A program made the position numbers and the translations under genes. Shown piece after piece: positions 1 through 8,552 of a DNA stretch of 64,000 nt; position 1 is the first letter of the stretch; the number at the start of each line of letters is the position of its first letter. The notes below the pieces were generated by a model, which saw nothing but the letters and a program-made list of their open reading frames with translations, was not told the DNA's origin and ran no database searches. The stretch is from Halomonas campaniensis (GTDB lineage Bacteria > Pseudomonadota > Gammaproteobacteria > Pseudomonadales > Halomonadaceae), in assembly GCF_014193375.1 (NCBI RefSeq), contig NZ_JACHZF010000018.1, positions 1-64,000 on the forward strand, read 5' to 3'.

Positions 1-549
1 GATCAAAAAGCAGCCAATCTCCACCCCCAGAGCCCTTTTATCCCCACCGAGCATGGCATCTGGGGACTTCTGACTGACCCGGTGCAACATCCGGGCTATA
101 CCACCGCCATCGAGCGGGCCGCCGGGTTCGAGGAGCGTCTCGCCGAACTCTGCCCCGGCGTCGAGCTGATGGAGACCCAGCCGGGCAACTGGAACCGCGA
201 GCGGGCCCAGCGCGTCATGGAGGACTTCCTCACCAAGTACGACCGCATCGATGGCGTCTACTCCGGTGACGACAACATGGGGGTCGGCGCCCTGAATGCC
301 GCCAAGGGCGCCGGCCGGGCCGACGAGATCATCTTCATCGGCGCCACCAACTTCGCCGTGGGCTATGACGCCATCGCCCGCGGGGAGTATTACGGCTCCA
401 TCTACCAGTCTCCCGTGGACGATGCCGAGGCGGCCCTGCAGACCGCACTGGATGTGCTGGCCGGCGAGGAAGTCCCCAAGCTCAACTTCTTCGAGACCCC
501 GAAGATCACCGCCGAGAACCTGGAAGAGTTCGACCGTCCGGTCTTCTGA
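1..549 (+). CDS. Sugar-type ABC transporter periplasmic binding protein, C-terminal part
   Basis: The 3' part of a periplasmic binding protein of the ribose/xylose type (Peripla_BP_4 fold), cut by the window edge. The frame is open back to base 1, so no start is visible; the GTG at 82 lies inside the fold and is not a believable start. From about base 88 the protein reads HPGYTTAIERAAGFEERL, the usual 'R..GF' helix, followed by GVYSGDDNMGVGAL and a ligand-lobe segment ending at FDRPVF. It should bind the substrate for the permeases and ATPase that follow. The ligand cannot be read from the sequence; the catabolic genes downstream suggest an aromatic, cyclitol or N-containing compound rather than a plain sugar. 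The first 80 or so bases use more AT-rich codons than the rest. Confidence 0.85.
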   Translation, partial: DQKAANLHPQSPFIPTEHGIWGLLTDPVQHPGYTTAIERAAGFEERLAELCPGVELMETQPGNWNRERAQRVMEDFLTKYDRIDGVYSGDDNMGVGALNAAKGAGRADEIIFIGATNFAVGYDAIARGEYYGSIYQSPVDDAEAALQTALDVLAGEEVPKLNFFETPKITAENLEEFDRPVF

Positions 550-564
550 CGTCACGGTCAACTG

Positions 565-602
565 CCCGGGGCAGGCGTCGCACGAGCGATGCCTGCCCCG
601 GG
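565..602 (+). other. Intercistronic hairpin after the binding-protein gene
   Basis: CCCGGGGCAGGC at 565-576 pairs perfectly with GCCTGCCCCGGG at 591-602 across a 14-base loop. There is no T-run. Hairpins like this after binding-protein genes are known to protect the upstream mRNA or attenuate read-through, giving more binding protein than membrane subunits; that role is inferred here. Confidence 0.6.
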
Positions 603-665
603 TGACAGGACTGGCCGGAGCGCAGTCATTCCTTACGCACGGTCCTACCTCAACAGGTGATTCTC

Positions 666-1676
666 ATGTCTTCTGCAGAACAAACCAAAACACGACTCCT
701 GGCGGGAAATGTCAGCAAGGCGGGGGTGATGAGCTTCCTCTCCGCCCAGGGTATCCTGATCTTCTTCCTGCTGGGCATGGTCGTCTTCTCATTCTTCTCC
801 GAGCAGTTTCTCTCCCAATCGAACATCATGACGGTGGTCCGGCAGGCCTCGATCATCGGCATCATCGCCGTCGGCGTCACGGTCGTGATCATCGGCGGTA
901 ACCTGGACCTTTCCGTGGGTTCGATGCTGTCGTTCGCCACCGTCCTGGTGGTGGATCTCCACGACAAGATCGGCCCGACCAACGCGATCCTGATGATGTT
1001 CGCCCTGACCCTGATGCTCGGCGCCGTGAATGGCATCCTGATCGGCTTCATGCGGCTGAACTCCCTGATCGTCACCCTGGCCATGCTCTCCATCATCCAG
1101 GGCCTGGTACTGATCTACAGCGGTGGCCAGAACGTGGATATCGCCAATCAGGATGGCACCTGGTTCGCCTTCTTCGGTCGCGGCTATGTGCTGGGGATCG
1201 CGGTGCCGGTGCTGCTGTTCGGACTGCTGGCCATCCTGATGCAGATCGTCATGTCCCGCACCGGCTACGGGCGGCGCATCTTCGCCGTCGGCGGCAACCC
1301 CATGGCGGCGGTCTACTCGGGCATTCGCAAGAACTGGTGCGTCTTCAGCACCTACCTGATCTCGGCCTTCTGCGTGGCCTGCGCCGCCCTGGTGCTCGGC
1401 TCGCGGGTCATGGGCTCCCAGAACAACGTGGGCCAGGGCTACGAGCTGCTGGTGCTGGCCGGCATCATCCTGGGGGGCACCAGCCTGCTCGGCGGCGCCG
1501 GCAGCATCTGGAAGACGGTGATCGGCGTGCTGATCCTCGGCTTCATCCAGAACGGCCTGCTGCTCATGGGCTACCCCTACTACACCCAGTGGATCGTGAC
1601 CTGGGTGATCATCATCCTGGCCGTCTGGCTGGATCTCGCCAACAAGCGCAAGCGCCTGTTGACGACCCACTCGTGA
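666..1676 (+). CDS. ABC transporter permease, RbsC/XylH type (first of two)
   Basis: Inner-membrane subunit of a carbohydrate-uptake-2 type ABC importer (BPD_transp_2 family), 336 residues, with about eight to ten hydrophobic segments. It carries the family signature GGNLDLSVGSML after the second or third membrane span, the GGNPMAAVYSGI loop and the C-terminal LGGTSLLGGAGSIW loop that contacts the ATPase. I chose ATG 666 over the GTG at 657 because the protein then begins with a normal short cytoplasmic tail (MSSAEQTKTRLL). It probably pairs with the permease at 1693 as a heterodimer, an arrangement that differs from the single RbsC homodimer. Confidence 0.9.
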   Translation: MSSAEQTKTRLLAGNVSKAGVMSFLSAQGILIFFLLGMVVFSFFSEQFLSQSNIMTVVRQASIIGIIAVGVTVVIIGGNLDLSVGSMLSFATVLVVDLHDKIGPTNAILMMFALTLMLGAVNGILIGFMRLNSLIVTLAMLSIIQGLVLIYSGGQNVDIANQDGTWFAFFGRGYVLGIAVPVLLFGLLAILMQIVMSRTGYGRRIFAVGGNPMAAVYSGIRKNWCVFSTYLISAFCVACAALVLGSRVMGSQNNVGQGYELLVLAGIILGGTSLLGGAGSIWKTVIGVLILGFIQNGLLLMGYPYYTQWIVTWVIIILAVWLDLANKRKRLLTTHS

Positions 1677-1692
1677 CGCGGAGGCATGACGC

Positions 1693-2652
1693 ATGATGTC
1701 AATCAAAGGTTTCTTCCGTGGCAGGGCGGCGATCCAGCCGATCTGGATCTTCGTCATCGCCATCTTCATCTTCTTCAGCTTCATGTCGGAGTACTTCCTG
1801 TCGCTGGGCAACATCACCAATATCCTGGTCCAGACCTCGACCATCGGCCTGATCGCCCTGGGCATGACCTACGTGATGATCAACGGCAACATCGATCTCT
1901 CGGTGGGGGCAATACTCGGGCTTGCCGCCTCGCTGGCGGTGGGTCTCCAGGATTATGGCCTGACCATCGCCATCATCGCGGCACTGGCCTCCGGCATGCT
2001 GCTCGGGGCGATCAACGGCCTGGTGGTGTGGAAGACCGGGGTCAACGCCTTCATCGTCACCCTGGGCGCCATGCTGGGCATCCGCGGGCTGATCTTCCTC
2101 TACACCGGCGAGCAGTCCTTCTACTCGATGAACTTCGCCTTCTCGGACTTCGGCGCCAGCAGCATCGGGCCGTTTCCGGTGCTGGCGATCATCTTCCTGC
2201 TCTGCACCCTGGTGATGCACCTGGTGCTGACCCGCACCGGCCACGGGCGCAATACCTTCGCGGTGGGCGGCAACCCGGAGGCCTCCATCGATGCCGGCAT
2301 CCGTCTCGGCCGCCACATGATGATCAACTTCATCATCGTCGGCTTCTTCGCGGCCCTGGCCGGGGTGCTGCTGGCCAGCCAGATGGGGGCGGCCACGCCC
2401 AACCTCGGGCGTGACTACGAGCTGTGGACCATCACCGCGGTGGTGCTCGGCGGCACCAAGCTCACCGGCGGCTACGGCAGCATCGTCGGCACCCTGGGCG
2501 GCGTGCTGGCCATCGGTATCCTGCGCAACGGCATGAACCTGATGCAGGTGCCGGCCTTCTACGTGCTGGTCGTGCTCGGGGTGATCCTGATCTCGGTGCT
2601 GATCATCGACAAGAAGCTCAATGTGCCCTCGACCAAGGAGGTGCGGATATGA
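1693..2652 (+). CDS. ABC transporter permease, RbsC/XylH type (second of two)
   Basis: Second inner-membrane subunit of the same importer, 319 residues, with the signatures NGNIDLSVGAILG, GGNPEASIDAGI and LGGTKLTGGYGSIVG seen in RbsC-like permeases. A clear GGAGG at 1680-1684 lies 8 bases before the ATG. Its TGA overlaps the ATG of the ATPase by four bases (2649-2652), so the two are probably translationally coupled. It shares the family fold with the preceding permease but the two are clearly different paralogues. Confidence 0.9.
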   Translation: MMSIKGFFRGRAAIQPIWIFVIAIFIFFSFMSEYFLSLGNITNILVQTSTIGLIALGMTYVMINGNIDLSVGAILGLAASLAVGLQDYGLTIAIIAALASGMLLGAINGLVVWKTGVNAFIVTLGAMLGIRGLIFLYTGEQSFYSMNFAFSDFGASSIGPFPVLAIIFLLCTLVMHLVLTRTGHGRNTFAVGGNPEASIDAGIRLGRHMMINFIIVGFFAALAGVLLASQMGAATPNLGRDYELWTITAVVLGGTKLTGGYGSIVGTLGGVLAIGILRNGMNLMQVPAFYVLVVLGVILISVLIIDKKLNVPSTKEVRI

Positions 2653-4208
2653 CTCCCGTCCACGCCAGGACTGGCCAGCGCCAGCCGATCGACGCCGACC
2701 CGGTGCTCAAGCTCGAAGGCATCACCAAGCGCTTTCCCGGGGTGGTGGCCCTCAACAAGGTCGACTTCGACGTTCGCCCCGGGGAGGTCCATGCCCTGCT
2801 CGGCGAGAACGGCGCCGGCAAGTCCACCCTGATGAAGGTGCTGGCCGGCAAGCACCAGGCCAACGAGGGGCGGATCATCCTCGGCGGCGAGGAGATGGCC
2901 TTCGAGAACCCCAAGCATGCCAAGCGGGCCGGGGTGGTGCTGATCCACCAGGAGCAGTCGCTGGTGCCGGAGATGACCGTGGCCGAGAACATCTTCCTCG
3001 GCAGCCTGCCGAAGAAGTGGGGCAACCGTGTCGACTGGCGCAAGCTGCGCGAGGACACCAATGCCATCCTCGAGACCCTCAAGTGCAGCTTCCAGCACGA
3101 CGACCTGGTGGGGTCGCTGTCGATCGCCAAGAAGCAGATGGTCGAGATCGGCCGGGCGCTGGTCTTCACCCCCCGGGTGGTGGTGTTCGACGAGCCGACC
3201 GCCTCGCTGACCGACCACGAGAAGCCGGTACTCTATGACGTGATCCACTCGCTTTGCGAGCAGGGCGTGGGGATCGTCTACATCTCGCACCGCATGGACG
3301 AGATCTTCCACCTCTCCCATCGCATCTCGGTGCTGCGTGACGGCGAATACACCGGCACGGTGAATACCTGCGAGACCCATGAGGACGAGGTCACGCGGAT
3401 GATGATCGGCCGCAGCCTGGAGCTCGACCACGCCAGCAAGCCCACCGATTTCGGCGAGAACATGCTCGAACTGCGCAACCTCACGGTGAAGCGGATCTTC
3501 GAGGATGTCAGCTTCAACGTCCGCAAGGGCGAGATCGTCGGCATGTACGGGCTGGTGGGGGCGGGGCGTTCCGAGGTGGCCGAGACCATCTTCGGGCTGC
3601 GCACGCCCGTGGCGGGCGAGGTGGTGCTGGATGGCGAGGTGGTGAACTTCCGCAGCACCCACGATGCGGTGGCCGCGGGCATCGCCCTGGTGCCCGAGGA
3701 TCGCAAGGACCAGGGGCTGATCCTGGGCATGAACTGCCGGGACAACATGACCCTGGCGAGCCTCTCCAGCGTCTCCTCCGGGGGGTTCATGAAGGGCTCG
3801 GCCGAGCGCAGCGTCTACGACAAGTACCACCAGGCGATGAAGATCAAGACGCCCAGCTGGCGCCAGAAGGTCGGCAACCTCAGCGGCGGCAACCAGCAGA
3901 AGATCGTCATCGGCAAGTGGCTGCATACCCATCCCAAGCTGCTGATCCTCGACGAGCCGACCCGCGGCATCGATGTGGGCTCCAAGGCCGAGATTCACGC
4001 CCTGGTCAAGGACCTCGCCAAGTCCGGCTACGCGGTGCTGGTGATCTCCTCGGAGATGCCGGAGGTGCTCGGCCTGAGCAACCGCATCATCGCCATGTAC
4101 GACGGCCGGGTCACCGCCGAGTTCGACGGCGACAGCGTCAGCGAGGACGCGCTGGTGCAGGCGATTACCGGAATGGGCACGTCAGCCCCGGCGGCGGCGA
4201 CCGCCTAG
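2649..4208 (+). CDS. ABC transporter double ATP-binding protein, RbsA/XylG type
   Basis: Cytoplasmic ATPase with two fused nucleotide-binding domains, 519 residues, the normal size for RbsA-like proteins. Domain 1 has Walker A GENGAGKST (52-60), Q-loop Q101, signature LSIAKKQ (157-163), Walker B VVVFDEP (177-183) and YISHR. Domain 2 has a degenerate Walker A, GLVGAGRS (301-308), with Arg where the Lys should be, yet an intact LSGGNQQ (411-417) and LILDEP (432-437). One degenerate site is typical of this family. The ATG overlaps the preceding stop (ATGA). Following genes are catabolic, so the importer and a degradation route are one operon. Confidence 0.93.
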   Translation: MTPVHARTGQRQPIDADPVLKLEGITKRFPGVVALNKVDFDVRPGEVHALLGENGAGKSTLMKVLAGKHQANEGRIILGGEEMAFENPKHAKRAGVVLIHQEQSLVPEMTVAENIFLGSLPKKWGNRVDWRKLREDTNAILETLKCSFQHDDLVGSLSIAKKQMVEIGRALVFTPRVVVFDEPTASLTDHEKPVLYDVIHSLCEQGVGIVYISHRMDEIFHLSHRISVLRDGEYTGTVNTCETHEDEVTRMMIGRSLELDHASKPTDFGENMLELRNLTVKRIFEDVSFNVRKGEIVGMYGLVGAGRSEVAETIFGLRTPVAGEVVLDGEVVNFRSTHDAVAAGIALVPEDRKDQGLILGMNCRDNMTLASLSSVSSGGFMKGSAERSVYDKYHQAMKIKTPSWRQKVGNLSGGNQQKIVIGKWLHTHPKLLILDEPTRGIDVGSKAEIHALVKDLAKSGYAVLVISSEMPEVLGLSNRIIAMYDGRVTAEFDGDSVSEDALVQAITGMGTSAPAAATA

Positions 4209-4274
4209 GCGGATTCGCCGCCGCGGCGCCCGCTGGGGCGCCCCCATGCACCTTCAACGTCTGAGGAAAGACCC

Positions 4275-5354
4275 ATGCAACCCTTTGTCTATCATGGCCT
4301 GCCATCCCGGGTGGTATTCGGCCAGGGGACCCTGTCGCGCCTCGCCGAGGAAATCGAGCAGCTCGGCTGCCGCCGGGCCCTGGTGCTGGCCACTCCCCAG
4401 CAGCAGGAACAGGCCCGCGCGGTGCTGGAGCAGCTGGGCGAGCGCGGGGCCGGGCTGTTCACCGAGGCCGCCATGCACACGCCGGTCGAGGTGACCGAGC
4501 GCGCCATGCGGGTGGTCGAGGAGCTGGCGGTGGACTGCACCGTGGCCATCGGCGGCGGTTCGACCATCGGCCTGGGCAAGGCCATCGCGCTGCGCACCTG
4601 GCTCCCCCAGGTGGCCATCCCCACCACCTATGCCGGCTCCGAGATGACGCCGATCCTCGGCGAGACCCGCGACGGCATCAAGACCACCCAGCGCACCCTG
4701 GAGGTGCTGCCCGAGACGGTGATCTACGACGTCGACCTGACCCTCTCGCTGCCCGCCGGGATGTCCGGCACCAGCGGCATCAATGCCATCGCCCATGCGG
4801 TGGAGGCGCTCTATGCCCGCGACCGCAACCCGGTGATCTCGCTGATGGCCGAGGAGGGCATCGCCGCGCTGGCCCGCAGTCTGCCGGTGATCGCCGGCGA
4901 CCCGGGCAATGCCGAGGCGCGCGCCGATGCCCTGTATGGCGCCTGGCTGTGCGGTACCTGCCTGGGGTCGGTGGGCATGTCGCTGCACCACAAGCTCTGC
5001 CACACCCTGGGCGGCTCCTTCGACCTGCCCCATGCCGAGACCCATACCATCGTGCTGCCCCATGCGGTGGCCTACAACGCCCCGGCGGCCCCCGAGGCGA
5101 TGTCGCGCATCGCCCGGGCCCTGGGCTGCGAGGATCCCGCCGCCGGCCTCTTCGACCTGGCCCGTGCGGTGGGTGCGCCCACGGCACTGGAGCAGATCGG
5201 CCTCAAGCCGAGTGATGTCGAGCGCGCCACCGAGATCGCCACCCGCAACCCCTACTGGAATCCCCGCGAGGTCGAGGCCCAGGGCATCCATCGCCTGCTG
5301 AGCCATGCCCTGGTCGGCCAGCGACCGGCGAGCGAGGAGGGAGTCCAAACATGA
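4275..5354 (+). CDS. Maleylacetate reductase
   Basis: Iron-type alcohol dehydrogenase family enzyme of 359 residues that reduces maleylacetate to 3-oxoadipate with NAD(P)H, the last step of the hydroxyquinol and chlorocatechol routes. Visible marks are the nucleotide motif GGGS (93-96), PTTYAGSE (116-123) and LHHKLCHTLGG (237-247) followed by DLPHAETH, the block that distinguishes maleylacetate reductases from other members. Context agrees: a hydroxyquinol dioxygenase lies three genes downstream. The product, beta-ketoadipate, would be finished by PcaIJ and PcaF at 28.5-31.4 kb. Its TGA overlaps the next ATG by four bases. Confidence 0.9.
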   Translation: MQPFVYHGLPSRVVFGQGTLSRLAEEIEQLGCRRALVLATPQQQEQARAVLEQLGERGAGLFTEAAMHTPVEVTERAMRVVEELAVDCTVAIGGGSTIGLGKAIALRTWLPQVAIPTTYAGSEMTPILGETRDGIKTTQRTLEVLPETVIYDVDLTLSLPAGMSGTSGINAIAHAVEALYARDRNPVISLMAEEGIAALARSLPVIAGDPGNAEARADALYGAWLCGTCLGSVGMSLHHKLCHTLGGSFDLPHAETHTIVLPHAVAYNAPAAPEAMSRIARALGCEDPAAGLFDLARAVGAPTALEQIGLKPSDVERATEIATRNPYWNPREVEAQGIHRLLSHALVGQRPASEEGVQT

Positions 5355-6715
5355 AGACGCTATTTACGAATGCCACCGTGATCACCATGGACCCCGAGCT
5401 CGGCGACCTGGCCGACGGCCAGGTGCTGGTGGAAGGCGACCGGATCCTGGCCGTGGGCCATGACCTGCCGGCCGAGGGGGCCGAGGTCATCGACTGCCGC
5501 GGCGGCATCCTGATCCCCGGGCTGGTCAACGCCCACATGCATACCTGGCAGACCGCCCTGCGCGGGGTGGCCGCCAACTGGACGCTGCTCGAGTACTTCG
5601 GCCATGTCCACCGCGGCCTGGCGACGCTCTTCACCCCCGACGATATCCAGATCGCCACCCGCATGGGGGCGCTCAACCAGCTCAACTGCGGCACCACCAC
5701 CCTGGGGGACTGGTGCCACAACAACCCCACCCCCGAGCACACCGATGCGGCGGTGCGCGGGCTCAAGGCGTCCGGCATCCGGGCGCTGTTCTTCCACGGC
5801 TCGCCCAAGCCGGATCCCAAGCCGGGGCAGCCCCACTTCAGCGAGATCCCCCATCCGCGCAGCGAGGTCGAGCGGCTGCTCGAGGGCGAACTGGCCGACC
5901 CCGAGGGGCGCGTGACCCTGGGGCTGGCCATCCTCGGGCCGCACTACTCCACCCTCGAGGTCAGCCTGCAGGACTTCGAGCTGGCCAAGGAGTTCGGCCT
6001 GGTGGCCTCCATGCACCAGGGCGGCGGCGAGGCCGTCAGTCCCGGCGGCTGGGACGTGATCGAGGAGAAGGGGCTCTTGGGGCCGGACATCAACATCGTC
6101 CACGGCCAGAGCCTCAGCGACGCTCAGCTGGCGCGCTTCTGCGCGCAGGGGGTGACCTTCTCCGTCGCGCCCGAGAACGAGATGACCCAGGGGCACGGCT
6201 TCCCGATCACCGGCCACGTTCGCCGGCATGGCGGCGTGGTCTCCCTGGGGGTGGACCTGGAATCGGTGATCTCCGGTGACATGTTCACCGTGGCCCGCAT
6301 GGCGCTCGGCATGCAGCGCTCGCTGGACAACGATGCCTCACGGCGCGAGCGGGGCGGCATTCCCGAGACCTCGACCATCCGCACTCGCGAGGCGCTTGGG
6401 TGGATCACCCTCGACGGTGCCCGCGCCCTGGGCCTGGAGGCGCGCATCGGCAGCCTGACGCCGGGCAAGCAGGCCGACCTGGTGCTGCTGGACAGCGGCC
6501 TGCTGAACATGCAGCCGGTCAGCGACCCGGTCTCCACCGTGGTCATGCAGGCGAGCCTGGCCAATGTCGACAGCGTCATGGTGGCGGGAGAGTTCCACAA
6601 GCGACACGGTAGGCTGCTGGCGGACGTCGAGGAGGGGGTCCGCCACCTGGCAGCCTCCGGTCACCGCATCTACGCCGAGCTTCAGTCACGGCAACAAGGG
6701 GGGACAACACAATGA
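5351..6715 (+). CDS. Amidohydrolase, cytosine deaminase/TRZ-ATZ-like
   Basis: Metal-dependent hydrolase of the amidohydrolase superfamily, 454 residues. It shows the N-terminal beta-sandwich, the metal motif HMHTW (H62, H64), later histidines in SMHQGGG and NIVHGQSLSD, the aspartate region SLGVDLES and the C-terminal LTPGKQADLVLLD block. The nearest families hydrolyse C-N bonds: deamination of nucleobase-like rings or dechlorination of triazines. It is four-base coupled to genes on both sides, so it very likely acts in the same route. The substrate is unknown; its presence suggests the imported compound contains an amino, amide or ring-nitrogen group. Confidence 0.8.
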   Translation: MKTLFTNATVITMDPELGDLADGQVLVEGDRILAVGHDLPAEGAEVIDCRGGILIPGLVNAHMHTWQTALRGVAANWTLLEYFGHVHRGLATLFTPDDIQIATRMGALNQLNCGTTTLGDWCHNNPTPEHTDAAVRGLKASGIRALFFHGSPKPDPKPGQPHFSEIPHPRSEVERLLEGELADPEGRVTLGLAILGPHYSTLEVSLQDFELAKEFGLVASMHQGGGEAVSPGGWDVIEEKGLLGPDINIVHGQSLSDAQLARFCAQGVTFSVAPENEMTQGHGFPITGHVRRHGGVVSLGVDLESVISGDMFTVARMALGMQRSLDNDASRRERGGIPETSTIRTREALGWITLDGARALGLEARIGSLTPGKQADLVLLDSGLLNMQPVSDPVSTVVMQASLANVDSVMVAGEFHKRHGRLLADVEEGVRHLAASGHRIYAELQSRQQGGTTQ

Positions 6716-7629
6716 CAGCCACCAACAAGGTCGCCTGGATCGGCCTCGGCAAGCTGGGCCTGCCCATGGCCGCGCGGATCGCTGCGGCGGGGACCCCCGT
6801 CCAGGGGTTCGACCTCAGCCCCGAGCGGATGGCCCTGGCCGAGCAGGCCGGCATCGCCCCTCACCCGTCCCTGGCCGCCGCCGTCGAGGGGTGCCGCCTG
6901 GTGTTCGTCTCGATCCCCGATGATCGGGCGCTGCTGGGCCTGCACCTGGGAGCGGATGGCCTGATCGAGGCGATGGCCCCGGGCAGCGTGCTGATCGAGA
7001 CCAGCACCGTCAGCATCGAGGCCTCCGCCCGGGTGGCCGAGGCCGCCGAGGCGCGGGGCATCGCCTATCTGCGCAGCCCGGTGTCGGGGAATCCGGTCGC
7101 CGCCGAGTCCGGCACCCTGTCGGCCATGGTCTCCGGCCCGCGCGACGCCCTGGAGGCGGCCGTGCCGGTGATGGCCGCCTTCACCAAGGCCCAGTACTGG
7201 CTCGGAGACGCGGAGCAGGCCCGCTACGCCAAGCTGGCGATCAACCTGATGATCGCGGTGAGCGCCGGCATGATGGGCGAGGCCCTGGCCATGGCCCGCA
7301 AGGGCAACATCGGCTGGGAGGCGATGCTGGACCTGATGGCCGACAGCGCCGTCGGTTCGCCGATGGTCAAGTACAAGACCCAGCCGCTGAAGGATCGCGA
7401 CTTCACCTCCACCTTCTCGGCCGCCCAGATGGCCAAGGACCTGGACCTGATCCTCGGCTGTGCCCACGCCGACGGTGTCGCCGTGCCCCTGGCCGCCCAG
7501 ATGCGCGAGGCCTACAGCTCGCTGATCGGCACGGGCCACGGCGAGGACGACTACATCGCCACGATCCACCACACCGAGCGCCTTTCCGGGCTGCCGGCCA
7601 TCGAGAGCGCCTCCGGCGCCAAGGGATGA
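6712..7629 (+). CDS. NAD(P)-dependent beta-hydroxyacid dehydrogenase, 3-hydroxyisobutyrate dehydrogenase family
   Basis: Soluble oxidoreductase of 305 residues. It has a Rossmann GLGKLG (11-16), the substrate-binding block SPVSGNPVAAESGTL (S125 in the serine position of the family) and the catalytic lysine region YAKLAINLM (K174, N178). Members oxidise 3-hydroxyisobutyrate, tartronate semialdehyde, 4-hydroxybutyrate and similar 2- or 3-hydroxy acids; the exact substrate cannot be assigned. The ATG overlaps the stop of the amidohydrolase. Together with the RutE-like reductase downstream it suggests a semialdehyde or hydroxyacid side product. Confidence 0.82.
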   Translation: MTATNKVAWIGLGKLGLPMAARIAAAGTPVQGFDLSPERMALAEQAGIAPHPSLAAAVEGCRLVFVSIPDDRALLGLHLGADGLIEAMAPGSVLIETSTVSIEASARVAEAAEARGIAYLRSPVSGNPVAAESGTLSAMVSGPRDALEAAVPVMAAFTKAQYWLGDAEQARYAKLAINLMIAVSAGMMGEALAMARKGNIGWEAMLDLMADSAVGSPMVKYKTQPLKDRDFTSTFSAAQMAKDLDLILGCAHADGVAVPLAAQMREAYSSLIGTGHGEDDYIATIHHTERLSGLPAIESASGAKG

Positions 7630-7633
7630 CGAG

Positions 7634-8497
7634 ATGCGAAACCTCAATGCCGTGAACATCACCGATGCCGTGATCGAGCAGTTCGCCGGCTGCGGTGACG
7701 AGCGCCTGAAGCAGGTGCTAAACAGCCTGGTCACCCACCTGCATGGCTTCATCCGCGAGGTGGAGCCCACCGAGCAGGAGTGGACCCAGGCCATCGACTT
7801 CCTGACCCGCACCGGCCAGATGTGCGACGACAAGCGCCAGGAGTTCATCCTGCTCTCCGACACCCTGGGCGTCACCATGCTGGTCGACGCCATCAATCAC
7901 CAGACGTCGGACCCCATGGTCTCCGAGAGCACGGTGCTGGGCCCCTTCTATGTGGCCGACCCGCCCCAGGCCGCCCGGGGCGAGTCGATCGACTGGAACG
8001 TCGAGGGGGAGCCCTTCTTCGTGGAGGGGCGGGTGCATGACGAGCGCGGCGAGCCCCTGGCCAATGTGGTCATCGATGTCTGGCAATCGGACAGCGAAGG
8101 GTTCTACGACGTCCAGAAGGAGCTCGAGGGCGCCTCGCTGCGGGCCCGGTTCACCACCGACGACCAGGGGCGCTATGCCTTCTGGACGGTGACCCCCTCG
8201 CCCTACCCGATCCCCACCGACGGCCCGGTCGGCAAGATGCTGGAAGTCACCGGTCGCCACCCTTATCGCCCCGCCCACGTGCACTTCATGCTCATGGCCG
8301 AGGGCTTTGAAACCCTGGTGACCCAGGTCTTCGCCGAGGACGACCCCTATCTCGACTCCGACGCCGTCTTCGGCGTCAAGGATTCCCTGGTCAGGGAGTA
8401 CCAGCTGCTGCCGCCGGGAAAGGCACCGGATGGGCGGTCGATGGAAGTCCCCTTCCGCCATCTGACCTACGACTTCGGCCTCAAGGCGAGCCGCTAG
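7634..8497 (+). CDS. Hydroxyquinol 1,2-dioxygenase (intradiol)
   Basis: Non-haem Fe(III) dioxygenase of 287 residues that would cleave 1,2,4-trihydroxybenzene to maleylacetate. The N-terminal helical linker domain (to about 105) typical of catechol and hydroxyquinol dioxygenases is followed by the catalytic domain with the four expected iron ligands: Y158 (EGFYD), Y191 (SPYPIP), H215 and H217 (RPAHVHF). A catechol 1,2-dioxygenase is the main alternative, but maleylacetate reductase in the same operon favours hydroxyquinol. There is no hydroxylase here to make hydroxyquinol, so that step is either elsewhere or unrecognised. Confidence 0.85.
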   Translation: MRNLNAVNITDAVIEQFAGCGDERLKQVLNSLVTHLHGFIREVEPTEQEWTQAIDFLTRTGQMCDDKRQEFILLSDTLGVTMLVDAINHQTSDPMVSESTVLGPFYVADPPQAARGESIDWNVEGEPFFVEGRVHDERGEPLANVVIDVWQSDSEGFYDVQKELEGASLRARFTTDDQGRYAFWTVTPSPYPIPTDGPVGKMLEVTGRHPYRPAHVHFMLMAEGFETLVTQVFAEDDPYLDSDAVFGVKDSLVREYQLLPPGKAPDGRSMEVPFRHLTYDFGLKASR

Positions 8498-8552
8498 TCC
8501 CACTGCAAGACGACACCCTGAAGCCAATACCATCCAGCAAGAGGAAAGCGAC

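Noticed and set aside
82-549. GTG at 82 as the start of the first gene
   Set aside because: It would begin in the middle of the binding-protein fold and leave no signal peptide. The frame is open to base 1, so the gene is simply cut.
2559-3998. Minus-strand open frame opposite the ABC ATPase
   Set aside because: Shadow of the ATPase gene, which has all Walker and signature motifs in frame.
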